Assembly: GCA_020086605.1 (NCBI GenBank)
Contig: JACBWW010000041.1
Span: forward strand, 2,346,302 to 2,410,301
Direction: 5' to 3'
Length of the DNA: 64,000 nucleotides
Source of the DNA: Lanius collurio
Lineage: Eukaryota > Chordata > Aves > Passeriformes > Laniidae
Of this stretch, positions 1 to 11,981 are shown one piece after another. Made by a program: the position numbers and the translations under genes. Each line of letters starts with the position of its first letter. Position 1 is the stretch's first letter. The notes beneath the pieces were generated by a model. The model was not told where the DNA came from. It searched no databases and saw nothing but the letters and a program-made list of their open reading frames with translations.

Positions 1-217
1 CAATCCCTAGTATCTGGTTCAGGCAGACTCAAAGAACTCAAGTACTTGTGAAAAAAACTCAAAATGCCATTTGTTCACTTTTAATACGATAGCCTTTCCT
101 GTGCTGCAGAGAGCTTGGGTAGAGCTGAAGATGGCTGGGTATGTGACTTACATGCACTTTGCTTTGTTTTTAAAACAGAACAGAAAACATAACTCATTGC
201 AAGAAAACCACCAACCC

Positions 218-255
218 AACAAAACAAAACAGAACAAAACAAAACAAAAGAAAAC
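218..255. repeat. (AAAAC)n simple repeat
   Basis: Imperfect AAAAC units with single substitutions (agaac, aaaag) run for about 38 bases. This is a simple pentanucleotide repeat and accounts for the Lys/Asn/Gln-rich and Phe/Cys/Val-rich translations on the two strands. A similar short tract is at 13068-13088. Confidence 0.85.
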
Positions 256-2820
256 CCAACCCCGAAACACTCCACTCCTACACAAAAACTTGCTTGGATT
301 GGAGTGAGTAGGACACGTTTCCTTCCTCCTCCCCAGTGGTAACACCTATGACCTGACCCAGGACTTGACCTGGAAGCTGAGAAAAGAAGAAAAAAGACAG
401 GGCTTTCAGGGTTCACGACAGCATCTTAAGAAAGATGTATGCCTGTGCGTGGGCATTATGGAAGTACAGTGTCACTTATTCTCTGGGGACACACATGTGA
501 ATGCACTGTTGATGTATATTTTCAACTAATACTTTCCTCTGACAGAGGACAGAAGAATTGTTTCCAGTGAATTCAACAGCACTATTTTTATTGACTTCAC
601 TGAACTGGAACTTTACTCCAAGGTTCTAAATATATCACAAGAGTTCACAGCCATATCAGCAATTCCTCCCCCATCATCCATATCCTTAAAAATACATATA
701 TGTCCTTTATTTCCTGCATCCTCTGAGTTATCTGGGTTTGTTGTTTGTCCCCTTTTAGTCCAAGCCAGCTGAGAGCCAGGCCTCAGAGCCTCCAAAATCA
801 AAACAACAGCAACACATTCAGCAGTCTGCTGTCTGCAGGGTATGTCTGACTAAGCTGGGAGTGATGTAGGAGCTGAAGAATCCACTGCCTCATGCAAGCA
901 GGCACTATGGCTGGGCAGACTCCCTGTGCTGCTACGTCATGTGTTCCCCTGCTCTCGCCCTGTGTACGTACACAGACACAGTCTCCTGCCCAAACTGAGC
1001 CAAAGCATTCATCTCAAATAATACAAAAAGCCCGAAGAGAAACAAAGGCATTGTTTTGCCTGTTTTTTAAAAAAAAGTTTCCTCACTAGCCCCTCCCAAA
1101 AAGATAGATATCTTAGAGTTGGCTTTTTGCATCACACAATGTTCTATGCACATCCCTCCTTCTGCATCTTTTTCCTTAATAACAAGTAGGGAGAAGAGGG
1201 GGGAAGGAAAAAAAAAAGGCCCTCCTTCAAGAAAAAAACAAAAAAAACCAATGACTGACTATCAAGGGCAGTATTACTCATCCTCATTCAGACTCATGCT
1301 ATAGGTAGAGTTTGGGAGGGAAGAGCAGAAATCACTTTCTTTCCCTCCTCTGGGCTTCCTAGATCAGCCTAGCACAAAATGTTAGGTTTCACAGCTCAGA
1401 GGCAGAGGAACTGCTCCTCCAAACATCTCAGAAGCTACTTCCTCCCAGGGGCTGAGCTGGCCAGCAGAGTTGGACCAAGACATGAGGAGACCATGAAGGG
1501 ATGCAAGAGGTGTAAATCAGTCTCTGCAAGGGCAGGACCCCTAAAAGGAAATGTCTCTCCTCAGCAGTCACCTGCTAGCAGGGTGCAGCTCTTTTCCACC
1601 CCGTGTTTCTGGTCCGTGTCTGGAACAAACAATCAAGCCTTAAATAATGTTTAGCTGACTTGCCATTGAACTTGACCCAAGTCAAACCTGTGGGAGTTCA
1701 AATAAAGTTCATCTAGAATTTTGCTTGGTTTTGGTAAATCATGATTCCAGCTGGAGCCAAAGGTCGTGGATCCATGAGAAGATTAATTTTATATTGCTCT
1801 TATCAGGAGGAAGACACTATTGGAATCTCGAGGTACAAATCATTATTAGCTACCTGAGCCCATTCTGCTGGTGAGAGGCTGCCTGGGCAGCCCAAATCAG
1901 ATTTGGCAATATCCAGACTGTTGTGTTCCAGTCTGAGCCAGACAAAATCACATATAGCCCTTGTAAAAGCATTTTCACCACAATAGTTCCCCATCAGCAG
2001 AAAAGGCATGATGTAAATTGCAATAACTTCAAATTATTCTGAGATGTTACAAAACATGGCACGGTTTTGTGTGATCTTTCCCCATGTGAATCACCATCCA
2101 TGCCTCAGAATCGAGCCCGTTTTTCTGAGAAATGAAAGCATTGGAAAGCAGAGGAGAAGAGCTGATCCAAAGCTTGCCTGCTGTCAGGCAGGGGCGAGCA
2201 GGGATTATTTTTGGTGCAGAACCATTGGTTGCTCTTGCCTGCAGTGCAGAGCGGATGCTTGCCCCTGCATTTTTCCGAAGCACTTATCTGCAATTCAAGC
2301 CTCTTAATCACAGCTGGTAAGGACAGAAGGCAGCCTGGTGCTCGGGCAGTTTGTGGTGCAACTACATGTATTTCCTTTTCAGAGGAACCTATCTCTTCCT
2401 GTGACAGTACTCAGGGTTTGAGGGTTTTTTGGGGTTTTTTTTGAGTGCAAGAAAGCAACGTGCACTTGCAGCACTTCAGATGAAATGAAGGGCAATCACT
2501 TGGGGAGAGAAAGTGTCACCTTGACAGCTGAGTCTTAATCCTTATCTTGACAATGATTCAGAGGTTGAAAAATCTATTTCCCTGAAAACTCAGAGGATGA
2601 AATTTAGGACAGAGCTCTAACTGCATACAACTTTCCCATCAGTTCCCAAATGCCCCACAGGTATTCCAGCCACTGGTGATGGTACCTGTGAGAATCACAG
2701 GTCTGTGCTCACTCCCCAAGCAGCCCCTGCCCAAGGGAATGCCTGGAATCAGACCAACTATTGTTTCCCTCACATTCAGCACCACTGCTGAAGCATGAAG
2801 GAAACTCCCACCCTCATCCT

Positions 2821-2855
2821 CCCCTCCTCACCCTCCTTGCCCTCCCCCTCGCCCC
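2821..2855 (-). other. Predicted G-quadruplex motif (minus strand)
   Basis: On the plus strand the C-runs are CCCC, CCC, CCC, CCCCC and CCCC, separated by loops of 6, 6, 1 and 3 bases. The minus strand therefore carries five G-runs of at least three, which satisfies the usual G3+N1-7 rule with one spare run. The surrounding 2806-2857 is nearly pure pyrimidine on the plus strand. No adjacent promoter or gene is recognised, so any function is unknown. Confidence 0.6.
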
Positions 2856-4088
2856 ACACACGGAGATGTGAGAAAGGAAGAGGATCAAATGAAAGCAGTG
2901 AGAAATGGGGTTTCCTCTCCCTGCTCTGCATTGCCATCTATCTCCCACCACGGCACCAGCCAGGCGAGGGCTTCCCTCCTGAGAACTGGAGCTCACCTGC
3001 CACAGCCTCTGATCTCTGCCTGTTTTTCTGCCTGGGAGCATCCAAGAGTTAGAGAAATTAAAGATGAATGTCCTGGTTCATATATAGCCTTGTGAATACC
3101 AAGAGTGCTCCTTCTGGGCACAGCATATTTTCCAATGGTATTCTGGACTTAACTTTCCAAACCTCTGACCACAAATCAGTCTGAAGATCCAGAGTGCTTT
3201 GGCAGCCACAATCACAGGGCAGGTAAAAAGGAGTAATATTTGCAGTCAATAAACATGAAATTCCCAAAGAGTGTTCCTGCTACCTCAAGGATATGTAAGA
3301 ACAAAAACAATACTGGTTTTTGGAAAGCACTGATCCAATCAGTAGTTTGTTAGAATAACATTTCTTGTGAAGCATCCATCACTTAATTGGAGGGTGTCAC
3401 CACATGACAACCACACTTATGATAGAACAATTCAAATAAAAGTGATTTAGGAGGCGAATCCTAATCTATGTCCTACGGAGTACCATGCAGACAGCTTTGA
3501 AAGATGGCATCCATCAGTCATTTCCCTGACTGTGGGCTTCATAATTCCTTCACCAAGTGCATTGTGATAGAGGGATAAGGAAGAGAAGGCAGAAAGTCGT
3601 GTTAGACAAGCAAAAACTGGGAAAGTCACTGTCTTTTAAAAAAAAAAAACACAATCAATGTCCCAACCGATGGGACATTCAGACAGGATAGAACTTTGTA
3701 CCAGAAGGGTGGTCAGACACCATAGCAGGAGCCCAGAAAGGCTGGCAACTCTGCACCCTTGGACAGGTTAAAGACTCCACAAGCCCCTGGGCATCTTGCA
3801 GTAGTGGGACCTGCACTGAGCAGGAGGTGGGATAAGAAAACCAGAGATGTTTCCCCACAGCCTCCTCTGTCCCTCTCAGATTCTGTCACTGAAGGCTTTC
3901 AGTGGCCCAGGTGCACTGACTGCACGTGAAATGCTCCTCTAGTTGCAAATGGTGAAGTCATGAATAAGTAATAAATGAATTAATGAATAATAACATGAAC
4001 AATTCATAACTAATCTAGTTTATCTTACAAAGTAAATAATAATAATTGTGTAATAAATTATTAGAGAATTTGCAAATTGCTAGTTTGC

Positions 4089-4149
4089 TTTTTAACTCTT
4101 TTTAACTCTTTTAACTCTTTTTAACTCTTTTTAACTCTTTTTAACTCTT
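4089..4149. repeat. TTTTTAACTC minisatellite, six units
   Basis: Six near-perfect copies of TTTTTAACTC run head to tail. The third copy lacks one T, giving a 9-base unit, and the array ends in a partial ttg. Near-identity of the units implies recent expansion or homogenisation. It follows an AT-rich stretch (about 3960-4088) rich in taataa and gaataa words. The 155-codon open frame just downstream (4171-4638) starts at GTG, not ATG, and its translation resembles no family I know. Confidence 0.9.
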
Positions 4150-5336
4150 GCACATAATCCTACTACTGATGTGCTTACAACCCTGCTGCTCAGGTTTTGC
4201 ATGTTCCTAGAATCTACTGAGATACCTGTTCATGAAGTTCAGTGTGAATGCTTTAGTCATTTTTATCTTTGTAACAGAGCAAGGTTTGTTCGGGGCTTGT
4301 CAGGGTTTTTTTTCCACAGCATAACCCAAAATGAACCTCAGATCAAAGCCATTCTATTCTGTTCTGAACACTGTGCCCTTTGCTGCAGCATCTCAGAGCC
4401 TTCCAGTGATATATTACAGAATGTGATTAGAGACTGTCACGTGCTGCTTGTTTCTCATCATCTCCCCAGGGATAAACTCAGCCTAAGTGTTTCACTGGTA
4501 GGAGGTTTTGTTTGGTTTTGTTTTGAAATATGTGAGAATGATCTGGCAAAGGAATATTGCCAGGTCATTTTCATGAAGCACAAGATTGATCCTGAACACT
4601 CTTCCAGGCTGCTGTTTCACAGGAAGATAAGGAGATAAGATGCATGCTATTTAATATAAAATCTGAGGAAAAACTGCCATGGTGAGGTTTCACTGGCAGC
4701 TCTCAAAGGAATCAGACCTATGATCCAACGTGCCCAGAGGCACTGATACTGCAGTGTGCTGAGGATCTTTTGGGTGCTTTCACTTATCCTCACCTCTCAC
4801 TGGCCCAAGAGGTGTCAGGGCCAACTGCAGAGCAAATCAGGAGCTCTGAGGATTTGACTGACAGGGAGAACAGGTTGAAGTCAACAGGTGGACAAGACTG
4901 GAAGATTTCCCCCTGAATAAAAGACTCTCCCAAAAAAAGGTAACCCCCCTAAATCATCAGGAACAAAACCTGCTAAATGCACTCACTTAGCCCATCAGCA
5001 CCATCCCAAAACAACAAGCAGCTCTTGCTCTCTCTGGACCAGAGATGTGGCAAAAATAACTCAATGGCTTCTGCTCACAGACAGCTCAAATCAGCACCAG
5101 TTACGTGTGCTCATTAAGTCAGAGAAGAATCTTGGCAGAACAAATGAAAACACCAATTCAGACATTTTCAGCACAGCCTTAATGTATATTTTTCTCAGTC
5201 TTGGCAAATACCCCCTGTCACCTCCCCACCATCCTCTCTGTGTAGCCCCAAGGGCCATTAATCCAGCTTTGAAGACAGCAATTTCTTTCACAACCCAAAC
5301 AACTGCCTCAACATGTCTAAATAAGTAGTGCTTTTA

Positions 5337-5354
5337 TTTTTTTTTTTTTTTTTT
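5337..5354. repeat. Homopolymer T18
   Basis: An uninterrupted run of 18 T follows cttta. It could be the reverse complement of a retroposon tail, but no element body or target-site duplication was seen around it, so I record only the homopolymer. Confidence 0.8.
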
Positions 5355-5469
5355 AGAAAGAGAAGTATTATATTCCACACTAGGTTAAATCTTTCGTTCA
5401 CATTATTTACATGAAATTTATCACATGTAAACCCCCAAAATCCAGGACTACAAAAGACTGGGAGCTCTC

Positions 5470-5560
5470 CTTGTTTCACAGATGGGAAAAATGGGAGCTG
5501 ATGCTAAAGGATAGTCCCTTGATGTTAATGCAGCAAGTCCTGACAGAAAATAACCAAGGC
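5470..5560 (-). mobile_element. Possible MIR-type SINE relic
   Basis: The plus strand reads ttgtttcacagatgggaaaa, then about 40 bases later gcagcaagtcctgacagaaa. These correspond in order and spacing to the reverse complement of the MIR core: the cccattttacagatgagg region, then the cacagctagtaagtggcaga region. The intervening gaggttaagtgacttgcccaag part is heavily decayed. The relic is old and diverged; the alignment is by eye from knowledge of the MIR consensus. Confidence 0.4.
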
Positions 5561-5971
5561 TTGCATTCCTGAATGGCTCAGGTGCTTCTGTTCAGTGTGA
5601 CTGGAAGGAAAACTCTCCTGGCCCAGTCAGTTCCTATAAAATTTAGGACAAAATCAGGTCACAGTAAACTGAAGGGTTACTCTGCCCCACCAAGGTAAAT
5701 TTGATCCATTAAATCCATGGTGCTTTCATAAGTTTTTGCAGAGCAACTGGGCTTTGAGACTCCAGCCTGGCACTACAAGGCAAAAAAAGCTAATTCAGGG
5801 TCAGGCCCAAGGTCTCCTGAACTGTGCCCAACTTCTTGAGTCATTGCCTGAAGCAAACATGTGAAATAAAATAAACAGGCCTGGCTGAAGTGTTACATCT
5901 TTACACAAATAACAGTTTCAAGTGTAGAAATTCAGTTTTTAAGGTCATATTTAATCAAACTGTGCACTCAC

Positions 5972-6013
5972 CTTTCCTGCAGCTTTTAAAGCAGATATCA
6001 CTGCTGGGAAATT
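5972..6013 (-). CDS. Candidate 42-bp internal exon (speculative)
   Basis: On the minus strand a strong acceptor-like tract (tttgctctcctcatccag) precedes a 42-base interval ending at AAG|GTGAGTGC, an excellent donor match. The interval is exactly 14 codons, open in phase 0-0, and reads NFPAVISALKAAGK. I do not recognise this peptide. The splice signals are the evidence; 14 open codons prove nothing alone. It could be a conserved non-coding word or chance. No compatible neighbour is established: the nearest minus-strand candidate upstream in transcription (18641-18770) ends in phase 1 and does not join. Confidence 0.25.
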
Positions 6014-6646
6014 CTGGATGAGGAGAGCAAATGCACAACATTTTTTGCCTGATATTCTCATCTCAAATATACATCCTTCTCACTTCACCTCATCCAAGTC
6101 CCTTTTCCCTGCTTGGAAATGATGGGAAAAGATCTTGATGTAGGAAAACTGACTCTCTGATGTACAGCTTGGGATGAGAACCAAATTATTCAAAGTACTG
6201 ACAGTAGGATGCAAAACCTACTGTCAAAATGCAAATTTTAAAATGTCATCCTGTCATGATACAAAGATAAACTGAGAAGTAGCTGAGGGACTCACAGGAC
6301 CATGAGTAGCTGGCCCAAGGAGCCAGTATTCATCACGAGGTGGCAACAGCTTGAAACACCCTCAGATTTTCTTTTTTCAGTTGTATCAGGATTATTTTTT
6401 ACCAGATGAGTAAGAAAGCAAGGTAATAACTTCATTCAATATTTTGTGGTCCAAAGTACAAACTTGCCTCAGACATGAGTAGATCTGGTTCCAAGCAATT
6501 TTTCTGACTTTTAAAACAAATACCTTTTATATAATTTAATTTTTAATTTTTCTACAGTCTTCTGCATGGGTAACAACTTGTGTTTATACCCCAACAGGAA
6601 TATCTGATGCTCTGTCAAAGCAAATCAATCTTCCCTCTCTCTTTAG

Positions 6647-7309
6647 ATACTAATGATGCCATCAATAAAAGCCCTCATCAGAAATGAATGTTCTGCACAA
6701 AATGCAATGCATAATGGTATGACCCCTCAGGATGCAGGGCACGTCATTTTGAATTTATTTAATCTCTGGGAGCCCTGTATAGAGCTAACTTTTGAGTCTT
6801 TGCAGTCTCAAGCAAAACAAGATCATAGTGCCCCACACAGAGTCAGAAACAGAAGAGCTTGCACCTGCAAGAGCCTCTTCTTCACGCTGTTGTTGAATGG
6901 GGCTGCTTGTTTCCATTTTCCTGCCCACAGCCCTGGCCCTGAGGGGGTACATCTCAGTTTGGGAGGTGAGCTGGGGATCAGCTCCATCCCTGTCTCCCTG
7001 TATTGCCAAAATCTGCAGAGCTGTGCTCCTCGTGCTCCCGAGATTGAGGGAATGTGTTCCATACTTGCCACTGGGTATCAGGGTTTGTATTTCAGAAATC
7101 ACTTAAATCCCAATAGACTCCTTGCATTTTTCTGTGCTGATCAGCAGGGAATAGAAGAGGTTGGATTTCTATGGATCCTTTCACACCTGGGGAACCCCGA
7201 AGTGCTTTGGCATGGATTGATTCATACCCTGGCACAGGTAGCCACTGAGAAGTTTAACAGAACGAGCTGCAGAAGTGCAGCCATGGTCAGTGACTTTCTT
7301 TTGACCTGA
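6647..7309 (+). CDS. Long open frame starting at an acceptor-like site; possible 3'-terminal exon (unidentified)
   Basis: The site ttccctctctctttag (6631-6646) is a strong acceptor match. The TAG of the acceptor is the in-frame stop, so the frame is open from the first exon base for 221 codons to TGA at 7307-7309. An ATG-ATG pair lies at 6653-6658. The translation has scattered Cys, His and Leu, no signal peptide, no recognised domain and no low-complexity bias, and matches no family I know. A frame this long is uncommon by chance (my rough estimate is about 0.1 per window). Another frame across the same acceptor reads DTNDAINKSPHQK then stop. No clear poly(A) signal follows within 100 bases. 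Chance remains the likelier explanation. Confidence 0.2.
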   Translation: MLMMPSIKALIRNECSAQNAMHNGMTPQDAGHVILNLFNLWEPCIELTFESLQSQAKQDHSAPHRVRNRRACTCKSLFFTLLLNGAACFHFPAHSPGPEGVHLSLGGELGISSIPVSLYCQNLQSCAPRAPEIEGMCSILATGYQGLYFRNHLNPNRLLAFFCADQQGIEEVGFLWILSHLGNPEVLWHGLIHTLAQVATEKFNRTSCRSAAMVSDFLLT

Positions 7310-9973
7310 ACTCCTTTGAAGCCTTAGCAAAAGATGTCCCACACAGGTAAAAGTCTAAGTAGAAATACAGACAGAAAAAACATATCCATGAAAGCAAAGA
7401 GAAGAAATGTCGGTTTGGAGAAGAAACAAACCCTCCAAGCCTCAAGGATTTGTTTGTTGGTTTGTTTAGGTATTTATTTTCTCCTTTTGGCCCAGAAAAA
7501 ATTCATTTTTTTGGTTTCTTAGTTTTTCATGTGAAAGATGAAGCCGTGTGGATTTCACAGCATTTTCCATGAAAAAATGTCAGTTTGTCAAAACTCTTGT
7601 AATCCACTGAAAACCAATTCTGACCACCCTTTGTGTGATGCTGGGGAATTCAAAGGAAGGTTTGGGCTCCTGGTACATATTTGCATTCCAGATGAAGCAG
7701 CATGAAAATACAAAAGAGAATGAGTGGGAAGAATCACTTTTATGATAAGCCAAGAGGGAAGAGTATCTCTAAGTCATGCAGGGTCTCCCAAGTAAAAGAC
7801 TAGGTTGAAGGTAGAGCCTCTGAAGTCCTCAAAGTCAGTAGTTGTGGGCAGACAGGGGAGTTAGGCTTGTGCATACTATTGAGGGAACCAAGAAATTCAG
7901 TACTCAAAGATTAAAGAGAGAGCAAGGGCAGATAATAGTTTTCATTTCAAGGGTGGGGGGGAATCTGTATTTTAGGTGTATTGTTTAGTATTATCCCTGA
8001 ATTCACTTCTTCCACAGTCAGAAAGAGGAAAACAGAAGTACTTTATTTAGGAAGCACAGGAATCATTTGAAAATGGCAGAGCTATTGACCACTGAATGTA
8101 CAGTGGGGTATAACAGAGCATTCTTCTTGCAATTATTTTCTGATGAGAGACCAGTGTATGAAAAACGTTGGGACAGTTACAGATAGCACAGAGGGAAATT
8201 CAGCTTACAGAGAACTGGTGTCTCACAGGCTTCCACAGACCTTCTCCTGGATGGAGAATTTAGGAACTGAACCAGTTCAGGGTCAACAGTTTCGGGTTAA
8301 CAGCTGAAGCAATGCCCCTTTTGAACACTTTTCCTTCTGCCTGCTAGAAAGGTTACAGAGTAGGAAATGGCCGGGATTGTTTGACCTTGTGTCACGGAGT
8401 CATTCTAAGGCCCAAATGTGAGGTTATTTTTAGTTGGGCTGTTATTTCGAAGCCAGGCTGGGGAGAACAAAATCAGCAGGCTTCACAAAGGGAGAAAACA
8501 CAAAATGGCAACCAGCATTATCTTCCCTTTCAGCCTGACAGGAATATTTGCCTTCACACTGAGCACTGGTGCTGTGCTTCCTCAAGGAATGCTGAATAAC
8601 TTCCGCTCACGTTACACAAGCGCCTGCCCCTGTATCACTTTCCTGTGTGGCCACTTGGCTGCAATGCCTGCAAAGGCTTTGTAATCCCCAGTTCTATTAT
8701 TGTTTCCTAAGGATGCATCCTGCCTGGAAAACAGCAAAGGAAGGGAAGCAGTATCTAACATTACTTCCTAATTAAACTGTTTGCATCATTCAAAGCCCGT
8801 GATGAGTTCCTTCCTTTTCTCTCCTTCCCCTCTTGTTTACTAAAATCAGGAGATACAAAAAGACAGCAGGAGAGAGACACAGCAAACCAGATCCTAATCT
8901 CCAGTACAAAAGGTATTGGAGCTTTTCCAGGATTCCACCAGCATCCTGAGGATCAAATTCTCTGTAAACTTGCTACTGTAATCATGCTGAGGACAATGTT
9001 CTGTGCTGACGTGTAAGCTTTGCCAGAAAAACTTAATTTCTGGGGTTATGTAACTGGAGATATGGGATATTTACAGTGGTTGGGACAGTTTGGAACGAGG
9101 TCCAGCTCTGCATCCAAACTTTACCTATGTTATCATATGTATATGATTTTCCCCAAAACCATTTGCTTGTGTTCCTGTCTGGTGTTTACAGAGATGGGAA
9201 TGAGCTCACAGCCAGATCTGAATTCAGAACTGGGCTTCCCCAGGGTTTGGGTATGTTTGATCCTGTGTCTAGATTTGGGCCCACGTGCAATAAACAGATC
9301 ACAGCCTTGATGAGGAACTGTCCCTCTTGGCCTTATAATCTGTGCCTCTGAGAAAATGGGATTTCATATCTGCCAAAAACTCAAACAGCGTTAACTGCTG
9401 AACACTGACATGAACTCTGAATGGTCAGCCCTAAATGTAAAGGCCACCACTCCCCAAATCAAAAATAGCAATACTGAGAGGAAGAGGCATGAGACAAAAC
9501 TCTGAGGTTGCAGAGCAGGTTTTGAAAAGCTTGGGCTCCTGGCTTTGCATCCTGAGCTCTGACTGCTGGACTAGGCAACCTCTCCAAAAACAAACTAATG
9601 CAAAATCAAACCTCTCCAGAAACTCCAGGTATGTGACCTTGAGAGTCAAAAGAGTAGCAAAATGGGTAGCAAAATCAACTATGCACACAGGCACTTCTCC
9701 AGAAACTCAAGCCTTTGCCCTGGACCACTTCCAGACATTAGAGCTTGCTTGCAAGTTATGTTGATACATAATTGATTTATCAATTTTTCCAGAGAAATAG
9801 CAGAACAACCTTGTGAGCTACAGGGCAGGAAGATTGTTTCCACAGGCCATAGTGCCCCAACAGGAACTCTGCTAGCAATGTACCCCGTGAAACAGAGAAA
9901 TTCTCTGTGAGGTCAGCTCAGGTACCAGCAGCTGGCCAGATGTTGCACTGGAGTTAACATTCCTCCCTGCAAG

Positions 9974-10084
9974 GATGATGTCACTGATGCAGGCAGCATT
10001 TCAAGGCAGGAATGTGCTGCAGGTTCCCACAGATCAGCAAACGATGCAGGTCACTGGCAACGGCAGCAATCACAGGTAAACCAG
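9974..10084 (+). CDS. Candidate 111-bp internal exon (speculative)
   Basis: The acceptor-like tract attcctccctgcaag ends at 9973 and the interval closes at CAG|GTGAGT, a consensus donor. The 111 bases are 37 codons, open in phase 0-0; the peptide begins DDVTDAGSISRQECAAGS and is Gln/Ser/His-rich with no known motif. It lies opposite in strand to most other exon candidates. Coding status rests on splice signals alone, and I would not be surprised if it is chance. Confidence 0.18.
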
Positions 10085-11969
10085 GTGAGTCAGAGGGACG
10101 TGTTCAAACCCTGCCAGGCACCCTGGAGGACTTCCAGCCTCTCCTAATCCAGCTGTTGAGTGACCTCTCTGGGGGCCTCCATCTGCCTTCAGCCAGAACA
10201 GTCCTCCTGAGCTGCTCCTGATTCACATTCACCCGGCTGGGTGCAGGATCAGGTGTTTATCCCTGCAAGCATCATTAATAACCCACCTCCAAGTGGTGAT
10301 TGCCTGAAGCATGAAACAAAGTACTGAGGTGTCTCTGGAGAGAGGGAGGAGAGAGGCCACAGCCAGCTTCTGCTCTGTTTGTCCCTGAGTGAGAAGTAGT
10401 CCAACCTTGCTCCTACAGCTATAGCCAGATTTGCAGCTGCATATTTTCCTTCTCTCCGGTGTACCTGCTGACTTGGAGTCCTTTACAATGATAAATCCAA
10501 GATCTGCTTTGGAAAAATTTACTGTTCTATGAAGCACCAATAGCTCATCTGTGTGCATTTACACAAAAAACCACTACTGACTGGGAAAATGGATCACCTT
10601 TTCATCAGGGCCAAAAGCCACGCACTGTGCAGTTGCTGCTTTTATTAAGCTATGCTTCAGACACCTATCAATGTGTAGGTTGGGACAGAATGTGGAATTT
10701 CTGTACCCTCAGTGTATGGAAGTTGTGATTTGTGGGTAGAAGCCTTCTGGGAAGAAATGTGCTATTATGTGAAATTATAAACTCTAAAATCTAATGGGCT
10801 GTATTACATAGATGTACAACCATGATTCTCACAAGGTTTGCAGCAGCATGGAAAAAAATATGTCTGCTTTTCCATATTCCAAGGATTCCCTGACAACTTG
10901 GGAGTTTACAGCTGTTTGCATTTTAAAAGAAGGTCAAGTTTCTGTGCTGCAATACATGCAAGCAGAAGATAAACATTGGCAGTGTCCCTGCATTCACCCA
11001 TGTGGGCTTTTCAAAGGATCACCTATAAACCATTTCTTCTGCTCCAGTGAATGGTGTTGAAAAAACACACCCAGAGGTTATGTCCATAAAGGAAGCTAAA
11101 ATGAATGTGAAAGAAAGAAATCAGATATGTAAAGAAGTCATTTAATGTCCTAATGGAAAGGCAGAGTCGAACGAATAGAAATGGGAATCTACAAACTCTC
11201 TTCCATCATTAAAAATATATGATTATTGTTATTCTATTTCCTATACTTTGTAGCAGTAACTTTTCATAGACTTGGCCAAAAGCCAGTGGTGTGGAAGATT
11301 TGTGTCATTCAGGTGCAATGTACTAACAAGATGTAAAACAAAGATCCTAATGATCACCAAAGGTCAGAGATATTTTTGATAAAGAAACCCTCATTGAGAG
11401 GTAAATAAAATTCACCTAATTACATTCTACCTTTCATCATGCATACCTTGAGCATCACATGCCAAGCAAGGCTGCTGCATCTCTACAGAAACAAATGCAT
11501 TTCAGCAATAGATCACTTCCTTGTCAGCTCATTGCTGAAAAACCTTATCTTTGAAATATCTGAGTGCCTGCATGGTTCCCAAAGGTTAAAACCGTGTGGC
11601 CTATTTCTCTGCTGAAAGAATAGCACCACTGCAATAATCAATTATCATCAAATTAGGGCAAGATCAGAAAATGGATACAATGAAAACAATGGGGGAAAAC
11701 AAACAGTCTGTGCAACGCCACTAAAAAAATCTGCAAAGGGATGTCCAGAGAGCTGCCTTAAGTAGTCTCTTCTCAGAGACCCTCTGAGCAGACACCTCCT
11801 CCCAGCTCGGGCACCTCCACACTGCCAGTCAGTGGCTACAGGCAGGAACTGAGTCTGCCAAAGGCACGGAATGCCTGCAATGTCTGCGGGGAAATGCTCA
11901 CCCCGCAGCTTTACAAGCAGCTTCTCACAGCGGTGGAGGAGCTGCCTCCATCTGGAAGTGGTTTGTGTC

Positions 11970-11981
11970 CCACCAGGGGTG
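11970..11981 (+). promoter_or_regulatory. Weak CTCF-like core
   Basis: CCACCAGGGGTG matches the CTCF core CCASYAGRKGGC at 10 of 12 positions, failing in the last GC pair. It lies in a GC-richer patch (11.75-12.10 kb). A single degenerate match is weak evidence. Confidence 0.2.

Larger units (their letters stand above)
1..4088. other. Non-coding stretch, no gene recognised
   Basis: I see no exon with convincing coding character here. Open frames at 71-416 are produced by the AAAAC-rich tract and its complement and have low-complexity translations. The interval holds the A-rich tract at 218-255, an A/G-rich patch at about 1190-1250, a pyrimidine-rich G-quadruplex-type tract at 2821-2855, a 12-base A run at 3638-3649 and an AT-rich lead-in from about 3960. 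A minus-strand pair of splice-like signals brackets 2997-3031. Its acceptor has a pyrimidine-rich lead with a ctaac branch-like word and its donor is CAG|GTGAGC, but the enclosed 35 bases are open in every frame and say nothing about coding. Confidence 0.6.

Noticed and set aside
71..416. Open frames on both strands near the left end
   Set aside because: They are translations of the AAAAC simple repeat and its complement.
4171..4638. 155-codon open frame
   Set aside because: Starts at GTG, has no ATG-based start, domain or splice support, and lies next to AT-rich repeat DNA.
4760..4830. Minus-strand GAG|GTGAGG donor with nearby acceptor
   Set aside because: Short and typical of chance pairs; used to gauge how easily such pairs arise.
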